Part shown: positions 1 to 11,950 of the stretch, one piece after another
Numbering within the stretch: position 1 is the stretch's first letter
How the letters are laid out: every line of letters begins with the position of its first letter
From: Combretum micranthum
Taxonomy: Eukaryota; Streptophyta; Magnoliopsida; Myrtales; Combretaceae
Reading direction: 5' to 3'
Assembly: GCA_024138025.1 (NCBI GenBank)
Contig: JAMXBD010001377.1
Span: forward strand, 310,001-374,000
Length of the DNA: 64,000 nt
Position numbers and translations under genes: made by a program
Notes under the pieces: model-generated
The model's input: the letters and a program-made list of their open reading frames with translations, nothing else
Databases searched by the model: none
Told to the model about the DNA's origin: nothing

Positions 1-377
1 TATTCCCTTGTTCTCTTTTTTTTTTTCTCTTAACCGGGTATTCTTATGCTCTCATAGTGTCAATATTTGTGATAATCAATGACAAATCAAAGAGACATCG
101 AAGATCCAAGACAACTTCCTTGATCGGTTGTCTCTATTACGCACAATAGATTATAACCATGGTAATGAAGGTGATTAAATTCTACCAGAGATCCATCCAT
201 CAATTGAGCAATGGTTATCATCAAGCGATCATAAGCAACAACAACGAGTTTCATTGAAAATGAGTTTGCTTGATATGGTAACAGGATCTTCTCCATTAAA
301 TTTTCTTGTCATGATTTTCCCCTCTCTTTTTTAACAAATGTCTCTTTTTTGTTTTTTTTTTTTCTGGCATCTTGCAG

Positions 378-455
378 ATTAACTTATTTCTATGAGGGCT
401 TTGAACCAAAAATTGTTCATAGAGATGTAAAATCTGCTCCATCACCAGTGGAATG
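378..455 (+). pseudogene. Receptor-like protein kinase exon fragment
   Basis: After an intron-like acceptor (cttgcag, ending at 377), the + strand frame reads LTYFYEGFEPKIVHRDVKS. This matches the catalytic loop of plant receptor-like kinases: the HRD-V-K motif preceded by the usual 'Y-L-H-E-G-x-E-P-K' run. The frame hits a stop soon after the motif, and no DFG or APE segment follows, so this is a fragment or decayed copy and not a gene. The family assignment is good from the motif; which kinase subfamily it came from cannot be told. Confidence 0.5.
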
Positions 456-612
456 ACAAGGTTTGAGAAGACTTTGGAGTTGTTTCCCAAAATGCTTTTT
501 TTTAGTGATTTTTTAATGTGTTTTGATCCTCCTGTAGGTTGACAAAATCGCTTTTTTTTTTCGTTTATGGGCTTCATAATAGGCTCAAGTATTGCCCTAA
601 CTCTCTCTCATC

Positions 613-870
613 TTTTGCTACATTTTGCATGGGCCCACGGGTAATCTCGTGTCACTCTGGCACCAACCTTTTGGCACGGCCCATGAGTGCATTTGTGTTA
701 CTCATGAGTAATTGTGCATTACTTTAGAAATTGGTCTCTGCTACACTTGGCACGGGCCCATGGTAATCTTGTGTCACTATGGCACCGACTTTTTGGCACG
801 GCTCACGAGTGGACTTATGTTATTTTAGTACCCGGCCTCGTCTAGCCTTGATACGGGTCCACATGCACCT
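613..870. repeat. Imperfect tandem repeat, period about 123 bp
   Basis: Two units beginning near 617 and 740 share the words gctacaNttNgcaNgggccca, gtaatctNgtgtcact, tggcaccNacNttttggcacgg and gagtg. A third, shortened unit starts near 842. They sit just left of the solo LTR. Related short words (a 'cctatacNtctNctcca' unit repeated 58 bp apart) resume on the other side at 5222 and 5280, so the LTR landed inside this repeated region. No coding sense was seen. Confidence 0.55.
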
Positions 871-921
871 ACATTACTACTCTATAGTCAATTCTACTTC
901 AATAAGGAGAAGGATCCCATG

Positions 922-3900
922 TGTAAACCCCCAAAAATTTTCATAATCCTTAAAAATAATTTTAGAAGTATAAATATCAAAGACCCGAAAAATCAACTTG
1001 AGATTAAAACTCAATTCTAGACCGAGTCAAATACCGGAAACGAAACCCTAAAAGTTGAACCTAGTTAAAAATTTAATAAGAACAAAAACAAGTTCTCTCA
1101 ATCTTGAGAAAACGAGAACCCCTGAAATAAAATATAAAGTCCAATTACCGATATAATCAACGTCCGTACGTCAATTAATAATCTACCCAATTCCTAAACG
1201 CAAATCGAAACAATAGATCCAAATACCGCTTAACAACGAGATAATAAAGTCCTAATTCCTTCAGTAAAATTTTAGAATCACAAAATCCAAATTTTTCACA
1301 AAAGTTAAATCGAGTCAACTCATAAACCTAGACTCGGTTAAATGATTCCGAGAACTAAAAACTATTAAATAATCACAAATGAAATAAAATAAAATAAAAC
1401 ATAAATTTCGAGCTAAAATTCTAAAACGCTCAAGACTCGAAAATTATACGATCTTACGAATATCTCGATGAAAACGGAATTCAAAACGGAACCCTAGAAG
1501 TCAACAAGCCTATAACGAACCCTAGTAGTTAAGATCCGGCAATCCCGCGTTTTCAAACCCTAGAAAACGAAATTAAGTAAATAGCCTAGAATAGTTGTAA
1601 TAACGTAAGGTAACATAAAAATATCAGATTCGCGAATTCGAGTGACCTTCGGACCCAAACGGGATCGGTTCTCGAAAAGCGTGTCCCGGAGCTCGGAATA
1701 TTAAAAATATTCCGTTTATACCAATAGACTCGTAAAAATACAAGGATTCCAAAATATCAGTTTTAGAATTTTTCGGTAGCTAAAAATTACAGATATCGCA
1801 TTATTACGCGTATTTTTATTACTACCGGTACTTAATTGTCTAGTCTACTATTCATAGTACTTTTTCTATTCATTACTATTCACCTATCTTACTTTTTCTT
1901 ACACCTTATTTCTACATATCTATTTTCTTACTTTTTTCATTTCCATACACCTTTAATCACATCAAACTTTACACTTACTTCTTTATTACACAAACAAATA
2001 AAACAAAATCAATTTCTCCCCCTACAAGGAGCAAAACCGGCGCCATACATCCCCATTTCCCTCTCATTTATTTTCTTTTTCAATTATTTTATCACATCCA
2101 AAAATCACTCCAAAAATTCTATAAATACCCCCTTCCTCTTCCATTCTTTCACACAATTCTTTACACTACCAAAACTCTCTCAAAATCTCTCCACAAATTC
2201 TCTCATCAAGAATTCTCTCTACCAAAACTCTCTCAAGTCAATTCCTCACAAAAATCATGTCTCATACATAAACCATCTACCACATATCACTACTCACATA
2301 ATACCCATTTCATTTACCATCTCCATATCTCTTACACACTTTAGGTAATATTTCTTCCATCTATTATTCACCTATGTCATGTAACTTAACATGACTATGG
2401 TGTTGTTTTGAAACTCATATGAGTAGTAAAAGCAACAACATGTTCATGTTTTGTTCTTGTACATAAGCTTCCTATTTTATTATGTTGTTATTATTATTGT
2501 TATTATTTGCTTCTAATCTAACTTATATTATGTATATTATGTATATATATTTACTTAGAGCATATAAGCTCATTTGGTTATTTATTTACATTCAAGTTAT
2601 GCAATTTATTTATTTTATTAAGACTAGTCTTTCTAGTCTTAGACTTGTCCATATCAAGTCAAAACAACCTTTTGATTATTTATTTTCTTTAAATCTTTCG
2701 GGACTAGTCCATTCTTAGTCCCGGGATGCCTTGATAAAGCTAAGGCTCCAATACTTGATCGGGATTCCTTGATGAAGCTAAGGTTTCCAATGCTTGATAT
2801 TTTATTTTCTTGCCCATTAATTATTTTTAGTATTTCCTTATGTTCTTATTATTTTATATGCTCATGTTACTTGCATCTACATAATGTTAATGTCTCAACT
2901 AAGTCTAAAAAGTAGAATTTCATTTTATTAAGGGAACTCAAAACTAGATTTTCTATCATATGGTTTGTCACAAAATGATGAAGTTTTATCAAACAACATA
3001 AAAATAAAGCACTACAAGCTTCCCAAGATTTTCCTAAAATAACGAAGATAGTTTTATAAGAAATAAATATCTTCTTTTATTTCATGGTAATTTAAGTTTT
3101 AAGAAAAATAAATCGTTAATGTTGAAAACTTAAATTCTTTTCTAAACTAAGGAACAAACTAGTTTTCAAAGTTAATATAAAAATCAACTCATGAAGAACC
3201 CACTTAGGAAAAGTAATGATTTTTTTTCTAAAAGAAAGAACTTGTTTTCAAAAGAATATAAAGTAAGGTTAGCAATAATGTATTTTATCAATAAAAATGA
3301 TTCTTTTCAAAAGAAATGAAAGAACAAGTTTTAGAAAGCAAAAGCTTATATTTTAGAAATAGATATAAGAAAACAAGACTCATTTTCTAAGATCATCTTA
3401 AATAAACAAATTATGAAAAGGTTTTTGACAACTTAATATAGTTTGATAAATTAACCTTTTATCACTAGAAATGAAATTTATGAAAGACTAGGGTTAAAGA
3501 GAAATTTGTTTGTTTTGGAAAAAGGAATGAAGGAAATAAAATAAGAATATATTCATTTGTAATAAAAAATATAAAATTTCTTTAAATACTTGAAAAGAAG
3601 TTTTCAAAGCTAAAGTTTAAAAGAATTATTTTATGAAATAAATTGTTGAGACACTACCATTAGGATTTTTGCATATAAAGTGAGCATGCCTATATATTCA
3701 AAGTGTTTATCAAATATATATTTATATTGTTACAAAAGAATTTTCTTTAAAATGGAGTTGAGTTAGAAAATGGATTTTTGCAAAAGTTTAGAAAATTCGT
3801 TTTAAATCTGTACCTGACGTTTTCGGAACCCAAATGACCTTTTATGACCAAGATAAGTTTAGAGATGGATAGAACTTTTCGAATAGGTAGAAAACGGTAT

Positions 3901-5216
3901 ATCATATGCGAAATTCCGAGTTAAAATGAGCAAGTTATGGCCATTTTAAGTTGGAATTTCTTCTTACACGATTTTACCGCAATTTTAAGTAAAGTTTAAG
4001 ATCTCCAAGGATAGGAATTTCATGAAAGACTTATCCCGGGTATTTCTTTTGTCTAGGTGACGAAGGATACGGAAATACCCTACCCGAGGATTTCTACGAC
4101 TAAGAAGATAGCGAAATGGACGAGTGAGTTATTCCTTCTAATTTCGTTACCTTGCTTGTGCTTGTAATGTAGTAGCATTAGTATACTAAGAAAAGATAAA
4201 AACGAATATATTTGGGGATTTCGGGATTATACATATGATTCTATGTTTATGCGTGAAATGAGAATTAAGAATATCGCAACTTCGATCTGCTTGTTTAAAT
4301 AATTTTGTTTACTTACTTGTACGATTGTTTATTGATGCTAAATTGATTGATCGCCCCTAATAAACCTTAATAAGGTTTGACCTAAGAACAATAAAACGTT
4401 CACGCATAGCATCCATCGAGTCACATCTATCTCAGAAGGCTGCTACTCCTACGCGTAGAGTTGGATTGGCTGTGATCGTGCGGTGCCACGGGCCATGTTC
4501 CTTCCTGGAGAATCCAAATCGCTCGGGGAAAGCGACTCTAGGTTCGGAGCCGAGCCAACCGAACGCTGTGGGTGAGGACCTGGGGACTAGCAGTAGAAGG
4601 TCGAGGACCTTCAACCCCGATTCCCTAACCTTTGATACGGAGGGGTAAATCCGTTCTATATATGGTTTCCGGACGACTATATATATTCGTGTAATCATGT
4701 GATTGGTTCATTGTATGCATAGCATATGTGTGATTAAATAAATGAACTTGTTTGAAAATGTGGTGCGAATGAAAAGGAATATCTCACTAAGCTAAGTTGT
4801 AGCTTATACCCCTATAGATTTGATTGAAACAGGTATATTCGTGGATTAAAATTGAGGATCATGACATTAAGGAAGTCATGGACGGACGATTAAGGATGTG
4901 GAATCATACGATGAAGAAAGTTGTAAGGTTCTTTATATGTGCTAACCTTTATGATTAGTGAGGTACTTTTATTTAAAGACAATAGAAGAATATGCCCTTA
5001 AGAATTGAAATGTGATATGTTTATGTTCTATATTCTCTTTGCCTTGTTACTTATTTATTATCGATATAAATTGCGCTACTCCGATGCGTTCCCTTAGTTG
5101 TGATGTACGCCTTGTGCATGATATGGAAGCCTTTGCGTGACTAAGGTAGTCATTCCTAGGCTTTAGTATTGTGTACGGCGGACTGCCACGTTTAGGGTAC
5201 CCCTCGGGGCGTGACA
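922..5216 (+). mobile_element. Solo LTR, 4.3 kb, family A (full-length copy)
   Basis: The element begins TGTAAACCCCC at 922 and ends GGGGCGTGACA at 5216. It is flanked on both sides by the direct repeat CCATG (917-921 and 5217-5221), a 5-bp target duplication typical of LTR retrotransposon integration. No internal direct repeat, gag or pol is present, so it is read as a solo LTR left by recombination between two LTRs. It is unusually long, as in large retrotransposon derivatives and Ogre/Tat-type gypsy elements. Related copies lie at 16104-20215 (broken) and 25400-27831. It holds a TATA box at 2120 and a GC-richer stretch at about 4430-4660. Short ORFs inside it look like chance. Confidence 0.8.
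2120..2127 (+). promoter_or_regulatory. Candidate LTR promoter TATA box (family A)
   Basis: TATAAATA is followed at once by a C-run and a long CT-rich leader. The same arrangement recurs in the sister copies at 16805-16812 (TATAAATA plus CCCC) and 26049-26055 (TATAATA plus CCCCC). Conservation at the same relative place in three diverged copies supports it as the core promoter at the U3/R border. Transcription itself is inferred. Confidence 0.55.
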
Positions 5217-5221
5217 CCATG

Positions 5222-6129
5222 TGCCTATACTTCTGCTCCATACTTAATTCTACTTCAATGAGGATTGAGGGATCACGTGCGCCTATACCTCTACTCCACG
5301 TTCAACTGTACTTTCCAAAGTCAGTTATCAAATACCAGTCTTCATGGGTATTGTACATAACCGAAACATCTCAACATAGTTAGAAGCGTTGTCATTCTGC
5401 TGTTGAAGATTAATTCTATCAGTGAAGCAAATCAATTCGTCTATAAAGATTTGTTCTCCATCATGCTAGTCCCACTCCACAAGCAAACTATTGATGTTTT
5501 GTCAACTAAGCTTCAACATTTCATTGTGGGAGTTGGAATAACTTTAATGTCATCTCCACTTTCCTATGTTAATACTTAGTCAAACAAGGCTCCATATTCG
5601 TAAAGCCAGGAAAGCATACTAAGGAGAGGTTAAAAGTAAGCAAACACACTCCGCTCATCCATCAAGCATACTCTAAAAGTTGCCAAGGCAACATGGTAGC
5701 TTTCAAGTTATTGGGAACTCATGTCCGCTATCATCAACTGAATATCGTACTCGCATGCATGTATCGATTCCTTATCATAATGTGCGTTGTTCTCTTTACA
5801 TTAGAGATACATTGCCTATGAATACCAAGATAGGTACATCACTTCAGCATACTTCACTCTCATGTGCTTATGTCAAGTTATTGTTCTCCAAGATAGGTGT
5901 ATACTTCTTGTAGTAGTCACGTTCAAGAAAATCTCAAAAAGCTCATGTATCAACTTCTTCTCCCTAAGTTGATGGCGCGTCATTATGTGATGGGGCAGCA
6001 ACTCATACCATGCTATCACTTATAGTTTGTGCATTCATAGAGTTGCTTTAACTCTTGAGATCATATGATACAGGATTACAGATGTCATGCCTATCATGGG
6101 TTCGCTTTGAGAATGTTGGCGGACTGTAC
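5222..6129. other. Non-coding intergenic repeat debris
   Basis: This stretch lies between the solo LTR and the tandem array. I see no credible reading frame. It carries short repeated words (cctatac.tct.ctcca) shared with the sequence left of the LTR, and from about 6000 vocabulary shared with the array that follows (gttgctttaactc, gagatca). It is probably the diverged edge of the same repeat domain or an untranslated part of the gypsy element to its right. Confidence 0.4.
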
Positions 6130-7150
6130 TTGCATGATTATAATAAGTTGCAGAGAGGGGCATTGCACCTACTGCATACTTAAAAGGAGATGCTTCTACT
6201 GAACGGTTATGACAACCATGAAGTGGTCGTTTTGATCAATCATGGATGAGGTTAGCTCGACCTCGTTTCTACAAAATGGCGTTACGGTTGTCAGGCCTAC
6301 CATTGGAGTTGCTTTAACTCCTCACAGTTGAGATCACTTTGATCTCATAAATGATGTAGTAAAAATGGGTATTATACCCATCGTATGCTTATGAGCATAT
6401 GCTTCTACCAAGCAATAGCGACTTCCACCAAGCGATAACGACTACCATGAAGTAATTACTTCAATCAACCATAGATGAGGTTGCTTCAACCTTAATTCTG
6501 CGAAACGACCTTATCACTACCAAGCCTGTTATGGAGTCGCTTCGACTCATCACAGCTATGATCACTTCAATCTTGTAAATGATGTTGCTGAATGGGTATT
6601 GCACCTATCGTATGCTCAGGAGCAGATGCTTCTACCAACCGATATAGACTACAATGGAGTGATTGCTTCGATCAACCATGGACCTTAATTCTGCGAAATG
6701 GTGTTACACTGCCAAGCCTACTATGGAGTCGCTTCGACTCATCACTTCGATCTTATAAATGATGTTGCAGAAATGGCCATTGCACCCACTGGATACTCAG
6801 GAGCAGATGCTTTTACCAAGCGATAGCGACTACCATGGGGTGATCGCTTCGACTTCAATTCTGCGAAACGGCGTTACAGCTACCAAGCCTACTAGGGAGT
6901 CTCTTTGACACATCACAGTTTTGATCGCTTCAATCTTATAAATGATGTTGTAGAAATGGTTATTGCACCTACCGCATGCTCAAGAGCATATGCTTCGACC
7001 AAGCGATAGCGACTACCATGGAGTGATCGCTTCGATCAACCATGGATGAGATTGCTTCGACCTCAATTCTACAAAATGGCGTTACGACTGCCAAGCCTAC
7101 TGTAGAGTCGCTTCAACTCATCACAGTTGAGATTGCTTGGATCCCAAGTC
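6130..7150. repeat. Imperfect tandem array, unit about 175-230 bp, about five copies
   Basis: A phrase built from 'ataaatgatgttgNaNaaatggNtattgcacc', 'gctcaNgagcaNatgcttctacc', 'aagcgatagcgactacca', 'gtgatcgcttcgatcaacca' and 'gccaagcctactatggagtcgcttcgactcatcacag' recurs in the same order. The first phrase starts near 6348, 6575, 6750 and 6936, with an older copy near 6136. Copies differ by small gaps and substitutions. Inside each unit the word gcttcNa(c/t)c recurs several times, so the unit itself grew from shorter repeats. It adjoins the decayed gypsy gag and may be that element's non-coding minisatellite region. Confidence 0.65.
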
Positions 7151-7329
7151 AAGAACACTGGACAAATATATTTATGCACCATATGCTTATCACAAGTCGT
7201 TTAAACATAAGTACAAGAAGGTATAGAAGAAGATGGACAATAAGGGTAGTAGGCAACTTCTGCCTTTAGTACAAAATTGATATTACTATCAACCATAGGT
7301 CAATGACAACATGAACTTTATTCATGGCA

Positions 7330-8172
7330 CACGGGAAAGGTAGAACATCCCGAGCCCCATCTCTTCTAGGTTTCTTGCTACCTTGGAAGCTTCTCCTTTA
7401 ACCAATGCTCGCTAATGGTTGTCGCTTCTTATTTGGATCACCCCGCTATTTGATAATTGAATTTTGTCCTTCGCGCATTCTCCACCAACATCTAGAATGA
7501 CCTAAGTGACAAATTCTCCAAGTGCACGGCATATTCTGTGAACATACCCTGGATGCAAATTTTTATAGGTTCACTTTCATCATACGTATCCTGGATATCT
7601 AAGGAGCATTCGCTGAAACGCTCAATGTACTCCATAAGCTGTTCCTTTGGCCGTTGTCGGATACGCTCATGTCGGTCAACGTCGCTCGCTCTTAAGTTTC
7701 AAAGAATTTCTCAAGAAACATCCAACACATAGTCCTCCATCAATCAATTGAGCCGGAAGTGAGATTGACATACTATGTGTATGCCTTTTCTATTAAGAAC
7801 TTAGAAAATTCCTTGAGCTGTAGATCATCATCAAGTTAATAGACTTTGAGAGTCTCAATGAACTTAAGAAGGTGCTTTCTAGTGATACCTTATTTCCCAT
7901 TAAATTTGATAAAATTTGGACTAGTATAGTCCTTGAGATAGGGTTTCTCTGCAATTCTTTGCGAGCATGAAAGCGTCAGATTGATGACCCAACTTTTCAA
8001 GGTCTTCTTTCGTCACATATGAAGCGGAAGCAGATGACGTATTTACTCCCACTCGAGGAGTTAGAGTAATACTATGAGGCATAACTATGCCAGTCATAAG
8101 TAGTTGGACATTGCATCGAGAAGAAGAACAACCTTCAAGATGGACCATTGTCCCTTCTCTGACAGCAGGCAT
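7330..8172 (-). pseudogene. Ty3/gypsy retrotransposon gag remnant
   Basis: Reading the minus strand in shifting frames gives a recognisable retrotransposon capsid core. It includes a short 'F-N-G-K' word near 7900, a Y-V-N-L-T-x-G-S-I-D stretch near 7760 interrupted by a stop, MEYIERFSECSLDIQD at about 7590-7637, and then a G-M-F-x-E-Y-x-V-H-L-E-N-L block near 7520. These blocks in this order fit plant gypsy gag (retrotrans_gag family). Frameshifts and stops show it is dead. No protease, reverse transcriptase or integrase follows downstream on this strand (toward 7330 and below); the tandem array is there instead. Confidence 0.55.
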
Positions 8173-9515
8173 GGGATCTCTCGGAGTTGGAGGTAGTAAA
8201 GGCTGCAGTGGTTGTCGTGGCTCTTACCGATGTCTTCCCTCATTTTCAGCAAAAGAAATAGTAGTTTGCTTGGGTTGAGCATCATGTAGGGTGTCATGGT
8301 GAGTACCTTCTAGGGCAGTAGTAGCTGGCGCGCTACTAGCCACTTACACACCTGGTATGGGGAATGTTATCATGGGAAGTGAACTTCCCGATGCAGTGGC
8401 AGTTTCTACTATACCAAGTAGAAATTGCTTAAAAACATTCAAAAATTAATTGATCGCCTCAGTATTTTCCTACATGGTGCATATCATGAGCGCACTATCA
8501 ACTGCAGGAGCTTATACAGCCACAGAAGTGGAGGTGCCATCTTGTCAAGAGCTAACTCTAGTCCCTAGTAGAGTCGCTAAATAATATATGGTGGGATTAC
8601 TGCAGCTTGTCAATCATGCACGATAGTGCATGCAAGTTGACCCGAGAGAAGTCTTGAACTAATGACACGTATAGGATGTCATAGAGAGAGGCATAGGAGG
8701 AGGAACAGGCAAACCCGGTTTCTTGAGTGCGCGAGTGTGACAGAAGATCAAATCAAGTAGACTCGATCGTTCTTGATAGAATAGATGTTTTGATCTTTTT
8801 TTGAGATGTTTCGGTAGAGTATCTGTATTGCTCTCAATCTTAGCAATCTGTAGAATGCCCCAGAATGAGAGGATGAGCATCCTATTTATAGATGTTGGAG
8901 GCTAGCAGTAGCCGTTGGACGAATCCGGATAGATAGTTGAGATGAAGCATTGCTCGCAACCATTGGATCCCTTTCATGAATCCGATGGCCAAAATCCATT
9001 CCTTCTTTTATATATGCGGGCATGGGCTTTGCTTGGAATATAATGAGGGCTTTTATAATAAAAATAGAGCCCATTTTCTTATTAAAATAACCCATCTTTA
9101 GTATAAAATAGAAGTAGGCTCATTTTATTCCAATAAACCCTATATTAGCCAAACAAAGCCCAAATTAACCCATGAAGATATTTTTTGAGTCTATTTTTCA
9201 CGCACGAGAAATCCGAATAAGGTTGAGAGCATAATAAACCAGTCCGACGATCCCTATTCCGAGCCTACCAAGCCAAATCTTCCTACGGCATCCCTTATTG
9301 GACTCGGTCTTCTAAGCCCTGTCACTATCTAGAAGACCAGCTCGTGGCATTAAATTGGGCCGAAAGCCCAATTACCGAAATGACCCTCTACAAATCTTAA
9401 CTATTAAAAAGCAAATAAATGAAATTTACCCTCTCAAATCCATCATTAAATTGAAATCACATTGTACATATTAAAAACAAAAACAAAATACCATAAACTA
9501 AGATATTAATTCAAT
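8173..9515. other. Probable 5' region of the gypsy remnant; non-coding
   Basis: This lies upstream of the gag remnant on its strand, where the leader and 5' LTR would be. No clear LTR ends, primer-binding site or domain could be fixed by eye. An ORF at 8659-8880 (minus) has no family resemblance I can name. The 9090-9380 part has LTR-like low-complexity text but no paired copy in the window. Confidence 0.3.
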
Positions 9516-9519
9516 TTTT

Positions 9520-11950
9520 AATTAATGTCATCTTAATCTTCATTTGATTCAAAGGCATGCAAAAAGTCAGTTCAGTTTGCAATTGCATCCAAATCAACCT
9601 CTTCATTAATCTCTGTATCATGATCATTTGCGATAAAAAGGGGAGAAAAAAAACAATAGTAAGTATTTGGAAAAAAATAAAATTCGGTGAACACATACAA
9701 AATTAATAATATAGAAATAGATGACTAACCTTTAGTCAAACCACCAGTTGTTACAGGGATGGCATTATCTTCATAAATTGCTTGTTCAATTATCTAATCA
9801 AAATTAAGTTCAAGAGGTAAATCTTCTTCTTCTTTAGTAATCCAAAAATCTGTCTTATCAATGCAACCAAAATCTATTGGATCATAACTTTTCTTGTTAT
9901 ATTTATGCCTACAAAGAAGTAATTACCAAAGGAAAAAATTTTAAACATACACAAGATGAACTATTCTTAGTCAAAATAACTTACATACCTATTCTTCAAA
10001 TGCAAATTATGGTTCACATAAACAAGATCATTAAGCCTTTGATGCTCTACTTTATTTATTTTTTATTGTGAATGCATCCAAAGAAACTCCAATTAGGCTC
10101 ACACCCAGAAGCAGAAGCAGTTTGACTTTATATTCAAATAGCAATATCTTGCAATGTCGGAGCACGATGACCAAAAAACCTCCACCAATCATCTACAATT
10201 CAACAAAGCAAGTCAAACAATTTTGAAAAATAAACATTAACATTAATTTTCATTCTATTATTCATGGTCACTTACCTAGTTGTGATGTTTTGACAAATTT
10301 GATAGCTATTTCCCAACCAAAACTCTCTCTCATTTCACGATACAATTTTATGTCTTTAATTACAGCTATGATATCACCATAAATACTTTTTTTCTCTAGC
10401 ACATCATATAACCCTTGCCTAACTTTTGCAGTTTCTTTAAATGTATCGTCATATATGAAGGCTGGATTCAAGAAATAAGTTGCACTATGTAAACCACAAC
10501 GAAAATGCTTGTCCCACCTCTCATCAACAATTTTGATATAAAGACTATACAATTTTTGTCAATTTTAAAAAACTGATATAATCCCCTACGAATTCTAAAA
10601 AACCCTTCATAAATAGTAGAAAAAGAAGGCCTTTCATCATTATCCATAATATGTAGAAGCTTCACAATGGGAGTTGTGACTTTCACCATGAGCAAATAAT
10701 CTTCCCAAAATGATGTGTCTAACACAATAGCAGTAAAAGCTTTTCTAACAGCACATTTTGAAAGCCTATCACTTGTGAAATGTGTACTTGTTGCCAAAGC
10801 TTACAACTCATGCTTATGTTCAAAGATACTTTTCAAAGTAATAAAAGTAGTAGAAAATCAAGTTACTCTGGACGAACAATTTCTTTCCAACTATCTCTTT
10901 TTCTCAACCAAGACAACAAGTGCATGTAGTTATATACAAATATAGTTACCTTAGAAGCATGCTTTGCAAGCTCATCTACATGATTCATCTTGCCAATGTC
11001 TTTTAACATCAAATTCAAGCAATGTGCTGCACAAGGAGAGTAATATATATGATCACACCTCTCTTGCAACAACCTCCCTACTGCAACATAATTGCTTGCA
11101 TTGTCAGTCACTACATGCACCACATTAGAAGGATCAACCCACTCAACTATTTCGAAAACATATTGCATAAATTATTAGCATCCTTCACAATGTCAGATGC
11201 ATCAATGGACTGCACAAACATCACCCCAGCAGGATGGTATACTAGAAAATTAATGAAGGTCCTTTGTCTTTGATCAGTCCAACAATTAGCCATTATTGTA
11301 CATCCTCATTTAGCCCAATTGCTTCAGTATGAATCAATTAGCAACTGATACTCCTTTTTACAATCTCTTAGTAACTGAATATGCATGGTATGATAAGATG
11401 GTCCCTTATATCCAGTAACAATTGCAGCAATAACATCTAATGCAGGTTGAAAATAAGGTGACTTCAAAGCATTAAAAGGTATACATGCATCAAAAAACCA
11501 TCCTAGCAAGTGTCATGTGTGCTCTTTGAACTGCTTGTTTACTAGCTAATGCACTCTTTATAACTGGTTGGGACAATGGAGGGGTGCTCTTAGTGACATA
11601 TTTATCTATTCCAACATTTCTTTTTTGTTTTTGTCATATTGACAAAATTTCTAACTCTTCTACTTGAACCTCAGCTTCACCATCTTCAAATTGAGTATGC
11701 TAAACTTCATTAGAGTCTTTATCCTTATGTTTGATAGATTTAAGATATGCTAACATTTTTTTCTTGAATCTCACTTGGTACTTTCTTGTAAGGTGCAATA
11801 TTGCTACGAATCCCAGCCAAATGATATTTCATCCTATTGATCCCTCCACCTTGATACTTGTATCCACAATAATGGCATATGAACACTGTCTTTCCTTTCT
11901 CATTAGGAGATGAGCTAAAATGCTCTCAAGCAGGATCATTCTTTGTACAA
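9520..11950 (-). pseudogene. hAT-type transposase (BED finger, DUF659, hAT C-terminal), decayed
   Basis: On the minus strand the parts of a plant hAT transposase occur in order. A BED zinc finger at about 11800-11905 shows CHYCGYKYQGGGINRMKYHL. The DUF659 start at 11324-11509 contains FNALKSPYFQPALDVIA and GYKGPSYH. The core at 10863-11168 contains VVTDNASNYVAVGRLL and the CAAHCLNLMLKDIGK block. A middle part lies at 10268-10797. A C-terminal dimerisation piece near 10080-10200 reads D-D-W-W-R-F-F-G, and an acidic tail ends near 9520. Stops and frame changes split it, and GT-AG-like intron remnants occur near 9980 and 10270. Terminal inverted repeats and the 8-bp target duplication were not found. 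It would have been a cut-and-paste DNA transposase acting in the nucleus. Confidence 0.75.

Noticed and set aside
4432..4698. Overlapping ORFs on both strands in a GC-richer patch
   Set aside because: They lie inside the solo LTR; a related patch in the inverted copy (about 18240-18440) does not keep the frames open. Chance ORFs.
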